NCBI RefSeq assembly: GCF_011193355.1
Contig: NZ_CP049780.1
Span: 5,251,803 to 5,315,802 of the forward strand
Reading direction: 5' to 3'
DNA length: 64,000 nucleotides
Source of the DNA: Streptomyces sp. JB150
GTDB taxonomy: Bacteria > Actinomycetota > Actinomycetes > Streptomycetales > Streptomycetaceae
The position numbers and the translations under genes were made by a program. Each line of letters starts with the position of its first letter. Position 1 is the first letter of the stretch. Positions 1 through 14,661 of this stretch are shown in pieces. The notes under the pieces were generated by a model. That model was given only the letters and a program-made list of their open reading frames with translations. It was not told the DNA's origin and searched no databases.

Positions 1-1225
1 CCGCACAACGCCGCCCGCGAGCACTTCGAGGGCCACATCCTCAACACCCTCACCGAGCTGTACGCCGAGCGCATCGGCACCGACCCCTACGACGGCTCCA
101 GCCTGCTGGACGCCGCCGACATCACCCAGATCCGCGACGACCTCGCCGAGAACCCCGAGGTGTGGGCCGCGATCGATCAGTTGTGGCCGGTGCTCACCCC
201 GCAGCGGCTGGTCGCCGACTTCCTCGCCGACCCGGAGGGCTACGTCTCCGACGAGGACGCCGCCGCCATCCGCCGCCCGGTCACCCGGGCCTGGACGGTC
301 GCGGACGTACCCCTGCTGGACGAGGCGGCCGAACTCCTCGGCGAGGACGACCGCGCGGCCCGCGCCCGCGCCGAGCGGGAGCGGGAGACCCAGGTCGCCT
401 ACGCGCAGGGCGTGCTGGACGTGTCGTACGCCTCCCGGACGTACGAGTTCGAGGACAAGGAGGAGGACGACCCGGAGGCCTCCGAGGTGCTGTCCGCGCA
501 CGACATCATCGACGCCGAGCGGTTCGCCGAGCGGCACGAGGAGGCCGACCACCGCAGCGCCGCCGAGCGCGCGGCGGCCGACCGCACCTGGGCGTTCGGG
601 CACATCATCGTCGACGAGGCGCAGGAGCTGTCGCCGATGGCGTGGCGGCTGCTGATGCGGCGCAGCCCGACCCGCTCGATGACCCTGGTCGGCGACCCCG
701 CGCAGACCGCCGAAGCGGCCGGCGTCGGCTCCTGGCGGGAGATCCTCCAGCCGTACGTCGAGGACCGCTGGGAGCACACCCGGCTCCGCGTCAACTACCG
801 CACCCCTGCCGAGATCATGGACCTCGCGGCGGCCGTCGTCCGGGCCGTCGACCCGGACTTCGAACCGCCGAGCTCGGTCCGCTCCACGGGCGTACGGCCC
901 TGGGTGCGCGCCACCGACGACCTGCCCGGCGCGGTCGCGAAGGCGGTCGCCGAACTCACCCCCGCCGAGGGACGCCTCGCCGTCATCGCCCCGCGCGACC
1001 TGCACCGCAGCCTCGCCGCCCGGCTCGACGGGGTGACCGCCGGCGCCGAACCCGACCTGACGCGGACCGTCGTCCTGCTCGACCCGCGCCAGGCCAAGGG
1101 CCTGGAGTTCGACTCCGTCCTGGTCGTCGAACCCGCCCGGTACGGCACCAGCGACCTCTACGTCGCCCTGACCCGCGCCACCCAGCGGCTCGGCGTCCTG
1201 CACACCGGGGCCCTCCCGGACGGGC

Positions 1226-1251
<26 letters not shown>
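1..1251 (+). CDS. helR: HelR-type RNA polymerase recycling ATPase (UvrD-like helicase fold), 3' part
   Basis: The gene enters the window already open; the reading frame runs from base 1 without a stop, so the 5' end lies outside and the GTG at 160 is internal. About 416 C-terminal residues are seen. Superfamily 1 helicase motifs are present: the Walker B-like [14 protein letters not shown], then GDPAQT, then NYRTPAEI, then [14 protein letters not shown] and finally [11 protein letters not shown]. The wording of these motifs and the acidic insert before DEAQ fit the HelD/HelR group, which removes stalled RNA polymerase from DNA and in Streptomyces can protect against rifamycins (family knowledge), rather than a DNA repair UvrD or PcrA. 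Its stop lies inside the end of glgB on the other strand, a 26-bp convergent overlap. Without the N-terminal coiled coil, the split between HelR and other UvrD-like proteins is not certain. Confidence 0.75.
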
Positions 1252-4141
<2,890 letters not shown>

Positions 4142-4173
4142 GGGCGGAGCCTCCTGGGAGGGATCAGGGAAGG

Positions 4174-5571
4174 TCAGGTCGATGGGGTCGAGGCCAGGCG
4201 CCGTATCGCCGACAGCGGTACCGGGAGCCAGTCGGGACGGTGCCGGGCCTCGTAGACCACTTCGTACACCGCTTTGTCGGTTTCGTACGCGCGCAGCAGC
4301 ACCGGGTCGTGGCGCGGGTCGCTCCCGCCGGCCTCCGCGTACCCGGAGCAGTAGGCGGCCCGGCAGGTCTCCGCCCAGCCCGGCACGCCCGGCTGTACGG
4401 AGTGCGCGGCGTAGTCGAAGGAGCGCAGCATCCCGGCGACGTCCCGCACGGTCGGCTGCGGCATCCGCCGCTCCGCGAGGGACTTGGCCGGCTCGCCCTC
4501 GAAGTCGATCAGCGTCCACTGCCCGGCGGGCGAGCGCAGGCACTGCCCGAGGTGCAGATCGCCGTGGACGCGCTGGGCGGTCCAGGTGCGGCCCTCCGCG
4601 CCGAGCTGCGCCACCGCCTCGAAGGCGCTGCGCAGACGCGGCGCGTACGGGCGCAGCGCGGGCACCGCCTGGGCGGCGGCGTCCAGCCGCTCGACCATGG
4701 CGTCGACCAGCGGCTGGAGCTGGGCCGGACCGAGGGTGACGGTCGGCAGGGCGCGGGCCAGCGCGGTGTGCACCTCGGCGGTGGCGCGCCCGAGCGCCCG
4801 CGCCTCGGCACCGAAGTCCTGGCCCTTGGCCAGCTCCCGCAGGGCCAGCTCCCAGCCGTCGGCCGCGCCCTGGACGTAGGGCTGGAGCACACCCAGGACG
4901 TACGCCTCACCGCCCAGCTCGGCGCGCAGCCACGCGGTGGGCGCGGGCACCCGGGGGCAGCCCTCGCGGGCCAGCGCCAGCGGCAGCTCCAGGTCGGGGT
5001 TGACGCCGGGGACGATCCGGCGCAGCAGCTTGAGAATGAACGTATCGCCATAGACGACCGACGAGTTGGACTGCTCGGCCGTCACCGCGCGGGCGACGAG
5101 ACCGGGCCGGATCTCCTGGCCGGGGTCGCGCTCGAAGCGCAGTCCGCCGATGCGGGCCTGGGTGCGCAGCGCCTCCAGGAGCAGGTCGGCGGGGCGGGTG
5201 TCGTACAGGGCCTCGTAAACCGTGTGCCCGGCGAGGGGGCCCTCGGTGACATGGCCGATCAGCGCGGGCGCCAGCCGCGGCGGCAGCGCCTCGCGCACGC
5301 CTATCAGCAGCTGGTAGCAGTCGCCGGGGGCGGTGGCCGCGCCCGGCACCGGGGTGAGCGGCTGGTGAACCTGGACCAGCAGGTGGTACAGGCCCAGCCG
5401 GCCACCGGGCGGCATGAGTTCGGTGGCCGCAACCAGCGTGAACCCGGTCACCGGGCGCCCTTTGCCCGCGAACCACCGCTGGCGCGGCAGCCACTGGCTC
5501 AGCAGGGGCTCCAGTGACGCGAGCAGGCCGGGGCCGGCCGAGAGGACGGGGCGGGTGACGGCTTCCGACAT
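4174..5571 (-). CDS. mak: maltokinase (Mak/Pep2)
   Basis: Phosphorylates maltose with ATP to give alpha-maltose 1-phosphate, the donor substrate of GlgE. The 465-residue protein begins [10 protein letters not shown] and has the usual N-terminal cap motif with [10 protein letters not shown] near residue 33. The eukaryotic-type kinase core follows, including [11 protein letters not shown] (catalytic loop) and [18 protein letters not shown] (metal-binding Asp and the family-specific tail). An ATG start with a GGAAAGGAC ribosome-binding site at suitable distance supports the start. The length is that of other actinobacterial Mak proteins and no key residue is missing. It lies between treS (108 bp upstream) and glgB (32 bp downstream). 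In the family, Mak forms a complex with TreS, so trehalose is turned to maltose and directly phosphorylated. With the neighbouring glgE lacking its active site, the maltose 1-phosphate made here would need another GlgE elsewhere. Confidence 0.93.
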   Translation of the reverse strand: MSEAVTRPVLSAGPGLLASLEPLLSQWLPRQRWFAGKGRPVTGFTLVAATELMPPGGRLGLYHLLVQVHQPLTPVPGAATAPGDCYQLLIGVREALPPRLAPALIGHVTEGPLAGHTVYEALYDTRPADLLLEALRTQARIGGLRFERDPGQEIRPGLVARAVTAEQSNSSVVYGDTFILKLLRRIVPGVNPDLELPLALAREGCPRVPAPTAWLRAELGGEAYVLGVLQPYVQGAADGWELALRELAKGQDFGAEARALGRATAEVHTALARALPTVTLGPAQLQPLVDAMVERLDAAAQAVPALRPYAPRLRSAFEAVAQLGAEGRTWTAQRVHGDLHLGQCLRSPAGQWTLIDFEGEPAKSLAERRMPQPTVRDVAGMLRSFDYAAHSVQPGVPGWAETCRAAYCSGYAEAGGSDPRHDPVLLRAYETDKAVYEVVYEARHRPDWLPVPLSAIRRLASTPST

Positions 5572-5679
5572 GGGCTGCGTCCTTTCCCCGGAAGAGGTTT
5601 CGGGGGTTGCCCGGAGTGTTCGGGGGGTTACGGCATGCGTGCCCCGGGCGGGGCGGAGGAAACCGCCCCGCCGCGGGTT

Positions 5680-7376
<1,697 letters not shown>

Positions 7377-7380
<4 letters not shown>

Positions 7381-8672
7381 GGTGTGGGTGACCCTCCGAT
7401 CTGCGGGTTGGACGGTCGCAGGACGGTGAGGACGTGTGCCGGCCGGAGGCCCGGTTCCAGGCGCACGTAGTTGGCCCTGCCCCAGTGATAGGTCTCGCCG
7501 GTGAGCTCGTCGCGCACCGGCACCGACTCGTGCCAGTCCAGGCCGAGTTGCGGCATGTCCAACGAGACCGTGGCCTCCTGGGTGTGGTGAGGGTCGAGGT
7601 TCGCGACCACCAGAACCGTGTTCGAACCGTGCCGCTTCGAGTACGCGATCACCGCTTCCTGGTCCGCGTGGTGGAAGTGGAGATCGCGCAGCTGCCGCAG
7701 GGCCGGGCTCCGTCGCCGGATCTCGTTCAGGCGGGTGATGAGCGGGGCGATGCTGTGCGGGGCGTCCCAGTCGCGGGGCCGCAGCTGGTACTTCTCCGAG
7801 TCCAGGTACTCCTCGCTGCCTTCCCGCAGGGGGGTGTTCTCGGGCGGCAGGTAGACGACGTCGAACCCCATCCCCGCGATCGCCGGGAGACGCCGGGCGG
7901 CCGTGCGGAACGTACCGTGCGGACGCTCCGGCGTGCCCTCCGAACGGGGGAAGAACTCGTACCACGAGCCGTACAGCGCCCGCTCCCGCTCCACCAGCAG
8001 GGGCAGCGGATCGGACGCGGTGACCAACTCCCGCAAGGGGTGGCGGGCGAGCGCCGCCTCCACCTCCGGGGTGAGCGCCGCCGCCAGGCGGGCCGCGGCC
8101 GGGCGGGACTCGTCGCGCAGGGCGTCGACGGCGGCGAGCACCGGGCCGCGCTCCCCGGCGGGCATGCCCTCGGCGGCCCGTTCGTACAGTCGTGCGCCCT
8201 CCTCCAGGACGAGCCCGGTGTCGATCCCGGCCGGGATCTTGATGCGGGCGTGGTGGTGCCAGGTGGTGACCGGGTCGGCCCACGCCTCGACCGTGTAGGT
8301 CCAGCGGCCGGGCGCGCCCGCAATCACGGTGGCGCCCCAGCGGTCGGTGCCGGGGGCGAGTTCGCGCATCGGCGTCCACGGGCCGGGCCGGCCGTCCGGG
8401 TCCCGCAGGACGACATTGGCGGCGACCGCGTCATGGCCCTCCCGGAACACGGTGGCCGAGATCTCGAAGCTCTCGCCCGTCACCGCCTTCGCGGGCCGGC
8501 GGCCCTGCTGGACCAGCGGACGGACGTCGAGAACCGGTATGCGTCCGACGGCGGTGGCCTCGCGGCCCGCGGAAGCCAGCTCCGCGGTCGTCGGGCCCGT
8601 GTCGGCGCGGTGCGCGAGGGGTGTACCGGTACGGGGGGTCGGGGGTGCTGACGAGTGGTGCTTGGCGGGCAT
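7377..8672 (-). CDS. glgE: GlgE-derived protein: maltosyltransferase lacking its catalytic core through an in-frame internal deletion
   Basis: An intact frame of 431 residues; start ATG at 8672 with an AGGAG box. The N-terminal half is ordinary Glg[13 protein letters not shown], the Ig-like domain, then [20 protein letters not shown] and [13 protein letters not shown]. Immediately after that motif the sequence jumps to [19 protein letters not shown], which in known GlgE proteins lies about 250 residues later, and the C-terminal domain ([20 protein letters not shown]) is complete. Usual GlgE length is about 660-675. The missing part carries the nucleophile Asp, the acid/base Glu (Asp394 and Glu423 in S. 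coelicolor GlgE) and most of the GH13_3 barrel, so transfer of maltose from maltose 1-phosphate cannot be expected. The junction is near 7842. The reading frame, the codon bias and the coupling to treS are kept. It could be a true deletion or an assembly collapse; see findings. Confidence 0.85.
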
Positions 8673-9729
8673 CACCGCTCCTGTCCGCGTCAACGTGGGT
8701 GGGCGGATTGCTTGTGGGGAGGTGGGTTCTGCGTGAGGTGCCTGTGAGGTGTACCGCAGGAGCCTTCCCACACTGTTCGGGTGGGCAATCCGGCACTTTG
8801 TTAACTACTCACGCGTATGTCTGCGCACAAGACCGGCCCCGTCCGGGAGTGGCGGGACCGGTGCCCGGACCGTGGTGCCGGGAACGCGGCGCCCGGCGCG
8901 GCCGGTTCGGCGGACCGGGCCCGCGCGCGCTCACCGCACCGGTCGCCCGGCCCGCTGCCGCAACCCGCGCGACCTGCGCCGGACCGGTCTTCCGGCGCTC
9001 GGCGGGGTGCGGTGGCGCGACGCTCGCGACGGGTGCGCAGGAGAAGGACACATGAGTGCCGGGGCGGCATGCGGCGGCGACCGTGAGGGCCTGTCCCGGA
9101 CCCGCGAGGGAGAAAAGTCTGGCTGGAAACGCCCCGTTGCCCACGACGACCGGATACGGCACAACGGCGGCACGAAGTCGTGCATCCCGCGCCCCGGTTG
9201 GGCGCCGCGGCCGCCGAAGTACCCGCCCCGCGCCGTCCACAGCCGTGCCGCGGGCCGGGCTGACACGCGCCCCGCTTCTCGGCGACCTGCCCTCCTGCCG
9301 TCGGCGCAGCGCCTGTTCCCCCTTTCGGCGTCACCGGGGACCTGCCGCTGACGCAGCCCGGGTCACGCGCTTCCGGTATCCGCCCTTCCGCACGGCGCCC
9401 GCGTCCGCGCGGCTGCCCGAAGCCCCCCAAGGTGACCCAGGGGTGCGGAATCGGCCATACCGGTCAGGGTGGGGTGACGGTGACGGTCCGACGAGCCGGG
9501 CGCGGCGCTCGCGGAGTCGGCCACGGCGCGGCCGGGTAGCCACTACCGTCGACAGAGACAACTCCGTCGAGAAGGACAACACCATCCAGAACGACAGCAC
9601 ACAGAAGAACGGCAGACCCCACACGTACGGCAGCACCCACGAAGTCCGCAGCACCCACAAGCACGGCAGCACCCCGAAGAACGGCAACAACGCACACCGC
9701 GTCCGTCAGCGCACCGACAAGGTGGAACC
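8673..9729. other. divergent intergenic region glgE/glgP, 1.06 kb
   Basis: This long spacer separates the leftward glgE operon from rightward glgP, so it must hold promoters for both. An AT-richer patch around 8793-8818 (TTGTTAACTACTCACG) is a natural place for glgE-side promoter elements, but I cannot assign exact boxes. The middle is featureless GC-rich DNA apart from one weak small frame (listed separately). The last 190 bases before glgP are A-rich and show coding-like three-base periodicity (listed separately). Confidence 0.6.
9052..9351 (+). CDS. possible small hypothetical protein (99 residues), weak
   Basis: An ATG at 9052 preceded by a very good ribosome-binding sequence, AGGAGAAGGACAC, opens a 99-residue frame starting MSAGAACGGDREGL. 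The product is basic, rich in Arg, Pro and Gly, without a recognisable domain, signal peptide or membrane segment. The third-base G+C bias is only moderate compared with the real genes around it. It lies between the divergent glgE and glgP genes. The ribosome-binding site is the only positive evidence; it may equally be a chance frame in GC-rich DNA. Confidence 0.2.
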   Translation: MSAGAACGGDREGLSRTREGEKSGWKRPVAHDDRIRHNGGTKSCIPRPGWAPRPPKYPPRAVHSRAAGRADTRPASRRPALLPSAQRLFPLSASPGTCR

Positions 9730-9733
9730 GTGA
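9548..9733 (+). other. A-rich, three-base-periodic segment overlapping the glgP start
   Basis: In the frame ending with the TGA at 9731-9733, almost every codon from about 9555 ends in C or G although the segment is A-rich for this genome, which is the pattern of translated Streptomyces DNA. The product would be rich in Asn, His, Thr, Lys and Ser with a repeated GST/RSTH word (QKNGRPHTYGSTHEV, then RSTHKHGSTPKNGN). The TGA overlaps the GTG of glgP as GTGA, which would allow translational coupling. However, no ATG, GTG or TTG lies in frame close upstream; the frame is open back to 9056 through non-coding-like sequence. It may be a leader peptide with an unusual start, a decayed gene end, or a repeat-derived stretch. 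Confidence 0.35.
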
Positions 9734-12348
9734 AGGCGATCCGTCGATTCACCGTCCGTCCCGTTCTCCCCGCACCCCTCCGGCCGCTGAGCGACCTGGC
9801 GCGCAATCTGCGCTGGTCCTGGCACGCGGAGACGCGCGACCTGTTCCAGTCCGTCGACCCCGACCGCTGGGCCGCCTCGGGCGGCGACCCGGTCCGGCTG
9901 CTGGGCAGCGTGCCGCCCGCCCGGCTCGCCGAGCTGGCCGAGGACCGCCGCTTCCTGCGCCGGCTGACCACGGTCGCCGACGAGCTGCACGACTACGTCA
10001 CCGGCGACCGCTGGTACCAGACCCAGCCCGGCGAACTCCCCGCCGCCATCGCCTACTTCTCCCCCGAGTTCGGCATCACCGCCGCCCTGCCGCAGTACTC
10101 CGGCGGTCTCGGCATCCTCGCCGGCGACCACCTCAAGGCGGCCAGCGACCTCGGCGTCCCGCTCATCGGCGTCGGCCTGCTCTACCGGCACGGCTACTTC
10201 CGCCAGACCCTCTCCCGGGACGGCTGGCAGCAGGAGCACTACCCCGTCCTCGACCCCAACGAGCTGCCGCTGGCCCTGCTGAAGGAGCCCGACGGCACCC
10301 CCGCCCAGGTGACCCTCGCCCTGCCCGGCGGCCGCTCGCTGCGCGCCCGGATCTGGCTCGCCCAGGTCGGCAGGGTGCCGCTGCTGCTGCTCGACTCGGA
10401 CGTCGAGGAGAACGACCACGGCGAACGCGGCGTCACCGACCGGCTCTACGGCGGCGGCAGCGAACACCGGCTGCTCCAGGAGATGCTGCTCGGCATAGGA
10501 GGGGTACGGGCGGTGCGCACGTACTGCCGGCTCACCGGCCACCCCGCCCCCGAGGTGTTCCACACGAACGAGGGACACGCGGGCTTCCTCGGCCTGGAGC
10601 GGATCGCCGAACTGTGCGCGGACGGCCTCGACTTCGACTCGGCGCTGGAGGCGGTGCGGGCCGGCACCGTCTTCACCACGCACACGCCCGTCCCCGCCGG
10701 CATCGACCGCTTCGACCGGGAGCTGGTCGCCCGCCACTTCGGCCCCGACGCCGAACTGCCCGCCATCGACGTGCACGGCGTCCTCCAGCTCGGCGGGGAG
10801 AGCTACCCCGGCGGCGAGCCCGGCCTGTTCAACATGGCCGTGATGGGCCTGCGGCTGGCCCAGCGCGCCAACGGCGTCTCGCTGCTGCACGGCAGGGTCA
10901 GCCGGGAGATGTTCTCCGGGCTGTGGCCGGGGTTCGACCCGGAGGAGGTGCCGATCACCTCCGTCACCAACGGGGTGCACGCCCCCACCTGGGTCGCCCC
11001 GGAGGTGCTCCGGCTCGGCGCCCGGCAGATCGGCCCCCAGCGCACCGAGGACGCCCTGACGATCGGCGGCTCGGAGCGCTGGGACGCCGTCGCCGACATC
11101 CCCGACCAGGACATCTGGGACCTGCGCCGGTCGCTGCGCGAACAGCTGGTGCAGGAGGTCCGCGAGCGGCTGCGCACGGCGTGGCGGCAGCGCGGCGCCG
11201 GCACGGCGGAGCTGGGCTGGATCGACGGGGTGCTCGACCCGGAGGTCCTCACCATCGGCTTCGCCCGCCGCGTGCCGTCGTACAAGCGCCTGACGCTGAT
11301 GCTGCGCGACCGCGACCGGCTCAGGGAACTGCTCCTGCACCCCGAGCGGCCGGTCCAGATCGTCGTCGCCGGCAAGGCGCACCCGGCGGACGACGGCGGC
11401 AAGCGCCTCATCCAGGAGCTGGTCCGGTTCGCCGACGACCCGCGCGTGCGCCACCGGATCGTCTTCCTGCCCGACTACGGCATGGCGATGGCGCAGAAGC
11501 TCTACCCCGGCTGCGACATCTGGCTGAACAACCCGCTGCGCCCGCTGGAGGCCTGCGGCACGAGCGGCATGAAGGCGGCGCTCAACGGCTGCCTGAACCT
11601 GTCGGTGCTGGACGGCTGGTGGGACGAGTGGTTCCAGCCGGACTTCGGCTGGGCCATCCCCACCGCCGACGGCCACGGCACCGACCCCGACCGCCGGGAC
11701 GACATCGAGGCCGCCGCGCTGTACGACCTGCTGGAGCAGCGGATCACCCCGCGCTTCTACGAGCGCGGCCAGGGCGGGCTGCCGGACCGCTGGATCGAGA
11801 TGGTCCGCCAGACGCTCACCCTGCTCGGCCCCAAGGTGCTGGCGGGCCGGATGGTCCGGGAGTACGTGGAACGCCTCTACGCCCCCGCGGCCCTCGCCCA
11901 CCGCTCCATGGACCCGGACGCGGCGCGGGAGCTGGCCGAGTGGAAGGCCCGCGTCCGCGCGGCCTGGCACCGGGTGACGGTGGACCACGTCGAGACCTCC
12001 GCCACGGCGGCCACCGCCGAGCTCGGCACCACCCTCACCCTGCGGGTCCGCGTCAATCTCGGCGACCTCGCCCCCGAGGACGTCGAGGTCCAGGCGGTCT
12101 CCGGCCGCGTCGACTCCGAGGACCGCATCGCCGACGCCTCCGCCGTCCCCCTCAAGGCGGCCGGCGGACCCGACATGGAGGGCCGGTGGGTCTACGAGGG
12201 CCCCCTCTCCCTGGACCGCACCGGCCCCTTCGGCTACACCGTCCGCATCCTCCCCGCCCACCGCCTGCTGGCCTCGGGCGCGGAACTCGGCCTGCTGACG
12301 GTCCCGGCGGACGAGGTGCGGGAGGCGGCGGGGGTGCTGATGAGGTGA
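9730..12348 (+). CDS. glgP: alpha-1,4-glucan (glycogen/maltodextrin) phosphorylase, GT35
   Basis: Releases glucose 1-phosphate from the non-reducing ends of glucan with inorganic phosphate and a PLP cofactor. The 872-residue protein begins MKAIRRFTVRPVLP (GTG start with AAGGTGG upstream) and is of the actinobacterial alpha-glucan phosphorylase type with an N-terminal DUF3417-like part. PAAIAYFSPEFGI and GGLGILAGDHLK are typical of the N-lobe. FHTNEGHAGFLGLERI and FTTHTPVPAGIDRF follow. The C-lobe has GFARRVPSYKRL and the PLP lysine region EACGTSGMKAALNG. It is transcribed away from the glgE operon, giving the window both glucan building and breaking activities. The gene ends 42 bp from the convergent DUF1990 gene. 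Confidence 0.94.
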   Translation: MKAIRRFTVRPVLPAPLRPLSDLARNLRWSWHAETRDLFQSVDPDRWAASGGDPVRLLGSVPPARLAELAEDRRFLRRLTTVADELHDYVTGDRWYQTQPGELPAAIAYFSPEFGITAALPQYSGGLGILAGDHLKAASDLGVPLIGVGLLYRHGYFRQTLSRDGWQQEHYPVLDPNELPLALLKEPDGTPAQVTLALPGGRSLRARIWLAQVGRVPLLLLDSDVEENDHGERGVTDRLYGGGSEHRLLQEMLLGIGGVRAVRTYCRLTGHPAPEVFHTNEGHAGFLGLERIAELCADGLDFDSALEAVRAGTVFTTHTPVPAGIDRFDRELVARHFGPDAELPAIDVHGVLQLGGESYPGGEPGLFNMAVMGLRLAQRANGVSLLHGRVSREMFSGLWPGFDPEEVPITSVTNGVHAPTWVAPEVLRLGARQIGPQRTEDALTIGGSERWDAVADIPDQDIWDLRRSLREQLVQEVRERLRTAWRQRGAGTAELGWIDGVLDPEVLTIGFARRVPSYKRLTLMLRDRDRLRELLLHPERPVQIVVAGKAHPADDGGKRLIQELVRFADDPRVRHRIVFLPDYGMAMAQKLYPGCDIWLNNPLRPLEACGTSGMKAALNGCLNLSVLDGWWDEWFQPDFGWAIPTADGHGTDPDRRDDIEAAALYDLLEQRITPRFYERGQGGLPDRWIEMVRQTLTLLGPKVLAGRMVREYVERLYAPAALAHRSMDPDAARELAEWKARVRAAWHRVTVDHVETSATAATAELGTTLTLRVRVNLGDLAPEDVEVQAVSGRVDSEDRIADASAVPLKAAGGPDMEGRWVYEGPLSLDRTGPFGYTVRILPAHRLLASGAELGLLTVPADEVREAAGVLMR

Positions 12349-12390
12349 CCCGGCAGGGGCGGGGTCGGGGCCGAAGTCAGCTCTGCGAGA

Positions 12391-12906
12391 TCACTCCGGG
12401 TTCCGGTCGCACAGGGCCCGCAGCGCCTTCCCGCACCGCTTGGCGTAGGCGTGCTGGAAACCGCGGGTGGCCGGGCCGCCGGCCCTGGCGTACCAGCGGG
12501 CCGCGCGGCTGAAGGCGGAGACGGTCAGCCAGACCGTGCCGTCGCCGGTGCGGTTCACGACGAACGACTCCTCGCCGCACTCGGGGTGGCCGGGCAGGGT
12601 GCCGTAGGCCCAGCCGGCGCGGCGGGGCTCGTCGACGGTCCAGACGATCCGGCAGGGCGCCTTGACCAGTCCGGCGAGGATGACGGTGACCGTCACGTCG
12701 GGGGCGGCGCGGTCGGCGCTCGCGTCGATGCCGACGCCGATGGCGCGGTGCATCTCCCAGGTGCACACCGCCTCGGCGGCCCGGCGGAAGACCTCGTGGC
12801 CTTCGCCGATCCGGGTGCGGACGTCCATGCGGTGGAAGCCGGGCGGGCAGAAACCCGGCTCACGGGTGCCGCCGACGTCCGCGTACGTGAATTCCCCAGG
12901 AGACAT
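12391..12906 (-). CDS. DUF1990 family protein
   Basis: A soluble protein of 171 residues starting MSPGEFTYADVGGTREP at an ATG. The opening TYADVGGTR, followed by PPGFHRMDVRTRIGEG and later YGTLPGHPECGEESFVV, is the pattern of the DUF1990 family, which has no established activity in bacteria (an uncharacterised plant relative exists). No signal peptide or membrane segment is visible. It is convergent with glgP and separated by 66 bp from the first metalloprotease gene, on the same strand and downstream of it, so it could be cotranscribed with that gene, though no functional link is apparent. The domain assignment rests on motif memory; function unknown. Confidence 0.8.
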   Translation of the reverse strand: MSPGEFTYADVGGTREPGFCPPGFHRMDVRTRIGEGHEVFRRAAEAVCTWEMHRAIGVGIDASADRAAPDVTVTVILAGLVKAPCRIVWTVDEPRRAGWAYGTLPGHPECGEESFVVNRTGDGTVWLTVSAFSRAARWYARAGGPATRGFQHAYAKRCGKALRALCDRNPE

Positions 12907-12972
12907 GTGCCCCAGCGTAGGGCGGCACCCGGCGTCGCCTTCCCGCCGGGTGCCGCCCCTCGGTCGAGCGGG

Positions 12973-14616
12973 TCAGTTGACGTTGACGGCCGCCCAGGCC
13001 GCCGCCACCGCCTTGTACTCGGTGCTCGACGCGCCGTACAGCGCCGACGCCGCGTTCAGGGTCGCCGTACGGGCGCCCTTGTAGTTGGTCGTCGAGGTCA
13101 TGTACGTGGTGAGCGCCTTGTACCAGATCGCCGCGGCCTTGGTCCGGCCGATGCCGGTGACCGCGGTGCCGTTGTACGTCGGCGAGTTGTAGGCGACACC
13201 GTTGATGGTCTTGGCGCCGCTGCCCTCGCTGAGCAGGTAGAAGAAGTGGTTCGCCGGGCCGGAGGAGTAGTGGACGTCCAGGCCGCCCAGCGAGGACGAC
13301 CAGTAGTCCGCGGACGCGCCGTCCTTGCTCGGCTTGTCCATGTACCGCAGCGGGGTGCCGTCGCCGTTGATGTCGATCTTCTCGCCGATGAGGTAGTCAC
13401 CGGGGTCGGCGGGGTTGTTGGCGTAGAACTCGACCGCCGCGCCGAAGATGTCGGACGTGGCCTCGTTCAGGCCGCCGGACTCGCCGGAGTAGTTGAGCCC
13501 GGCCGTGTTCGAGGTGACGCCGTGGGTCATCTCGTGGGCCGCCACGTCGAGCGAGGTGAGGGGCTTGGTGTTGCCCTCGCCGTCGCCGTACGTCATGCAG
13601 AAGCAGCTGTCGGACCAGAAGGCGTTGACGTAGGCGTTGCCGTAGTGGACGCGGGAGTACGCGGCCTTGCCGTCGTTCTTGATGCCGTTGCGGCCGAAGG
13701 TGTTCTTGTAGTAGTCCCAGGTCGTCTGCGCGCCGTACGCGGCGTCGACGGCTGCGGTCTGGTCGGTGGAGGAGCCGGACGCGGTGCCGGTGCCCCAGAC
13801 GTCGTCGGCGTCGGTGAACAGGGTGCCGGCCGAACCGCTGGTCGAGCGGGCCTTGTTGTACGTCTTGTGGCCGCCGCGGGCGGTGTCGTAGAGCTGGTAC
13901 GACGACCCCGACAGGTAGGTGCCGAGGGTGACCGTCCCGTTGTAGAGGCCCTTGCCGGTGCCGGTTTCGATGCCCTGGTACTCGTAGAGCTTCTTGCCGG
14001 TGGCGGCGTCGGTGATGACGTGCAGCTCGTTGGGGGTGCCGTCGTCCTGGAAGCCGCCGACGACGGTCTCGTAGGCGAGGACGGGCTTGCCGCCGGCCGC
14101 CCAGATCACCTTGCGGGGGGCCTTCGCCGCGTCGGACTCCGTCCCGCCGAGGGCCTTGGCGCGCTTGACGGCCTGGGTCTCGGCGGCGGCCGCGGTCACC
14201 TCCGGGGTGAGGTCGGCGACCGCGATTCTCGCCTTGGTCGCCTTGGTGACGCCCTCGGTCTTCCCGGCCGGGCTCTCGTGCACGACGAGGTCGCCGCCGA
14301 GGACGGGAAGGCCGGCGTAGGTGCGCTCGTAACGGATGTGGAGGCTGCCGTCGGCGTCCTTGACGACGTCGCGGACGACCAGCTCCTCCTTGGCGCCGAG
14401 GCCTATCTCGCCGGCGGTCCGCTCGGTGGCCGCGTCGGCCTCGCGGATCAGGGCGGTGCGGGTGGCGGGGGAGAGGGCGAGCGGGGTGGCGGCGCGGGCG
14501 GCCGGACCCTCGGCGGGGGTCTGGGCGGTGGCCGGGCCGGTGGTGAGGCCGGTGGTCAGGAGGGCGCCGGCGGCGATGGCGGTGGCCAGCGCGAGAGTGC
14601 TGCGCGTGGGGGACAC
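12973..14616 (-). CDS. secreted M4 family neutral zinc metalloprotease (thermolysin-like)
   Basis: A secreted endopeptidase precursor of 547 residues. The GTG start at 14616 has AAGGAG upstream. Residues 1-31 form a Sec signal (LALATAIAAGALLTTGLTT, then PATAQ). The propeptide has the FTP and PepSY pattern (KEELVVRDVVKDADGSLHIR and GLPVLGGDLVVHE). In the mature enzyme VAAHEMTHGVTS supplies two zinc His and the catalytic Glu, GGLNEATSDIFG the third ligand, and VHYSSGPANHFFY the transition-state His. All active-site residues are present. The C-terminal M4 domain ends the protein, with no accessory module, unlike the paralogue just upstream (14826-16874). The two genes are separated by a terminator and share an upstream module, so they are probably co-regulated but separately transcribed. 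Confidence 0.93.
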   Translation of the reverse strand: MSPTRSTLALATAIAAGALLTTGLTTGPATAQTPAEGPAARAATPLALSPATRTALIREADAATERTAGEIGLGAKEELVVRDVVKDADGSLHIRYERTYAGLPVLGGDLVVHESPAGKTEGVTKATKARIAVADLTPEVTAAAAETQAVKRAKALGGTESDAAKAPRKVIWAAGGKPVLAYETVVGGFQDDGTPNELHVITDAATGKKLYEYQGIETGTGKGLYNGTVTLGTYLSGSSYQLYDTARGGHKTYNKARSTSGSAGTLFTDADDVWGTGTASGSSTDQTAAVDAAYGAQTTWDYYKNTFGRNGIKNDGKAAYSRVHYGNAYVNAFWSDSCFCMTYGDGEGNTKPLTSLDVAAHEMTHGVTSNTAGLNYSGESGGLNEATSDIFGAAVEFYANNPADPGDYLIGEKIDINGDGTPLRYMDKPSKDGASADYWSSSLGGLDVHYSSGPANHFFYLLSEGSGAKTINGVAYNSPTYNGTAVTGIGRTKAAAIWYKALTTYMTSTTNYKGARTATLNAASALYGASSTEYKAVAAAWAAVNVN

Positions 14617-14661
14617 ACAAGCTCCTTGGGTGGGGCTGCTGGGACGTCGTGCGGCGGGTGA

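Noticed and set aside
9706-12261. An 851-codon frame antisense to glgP
   Set aside because: Mirror of glgP's third-base GC; no motif; glgP is unmistakable.
12451-14661. A 736-codon plus-strand frame over DUF1990 and protease 1
   Set aside because: Reverse shadow of two clear genes.
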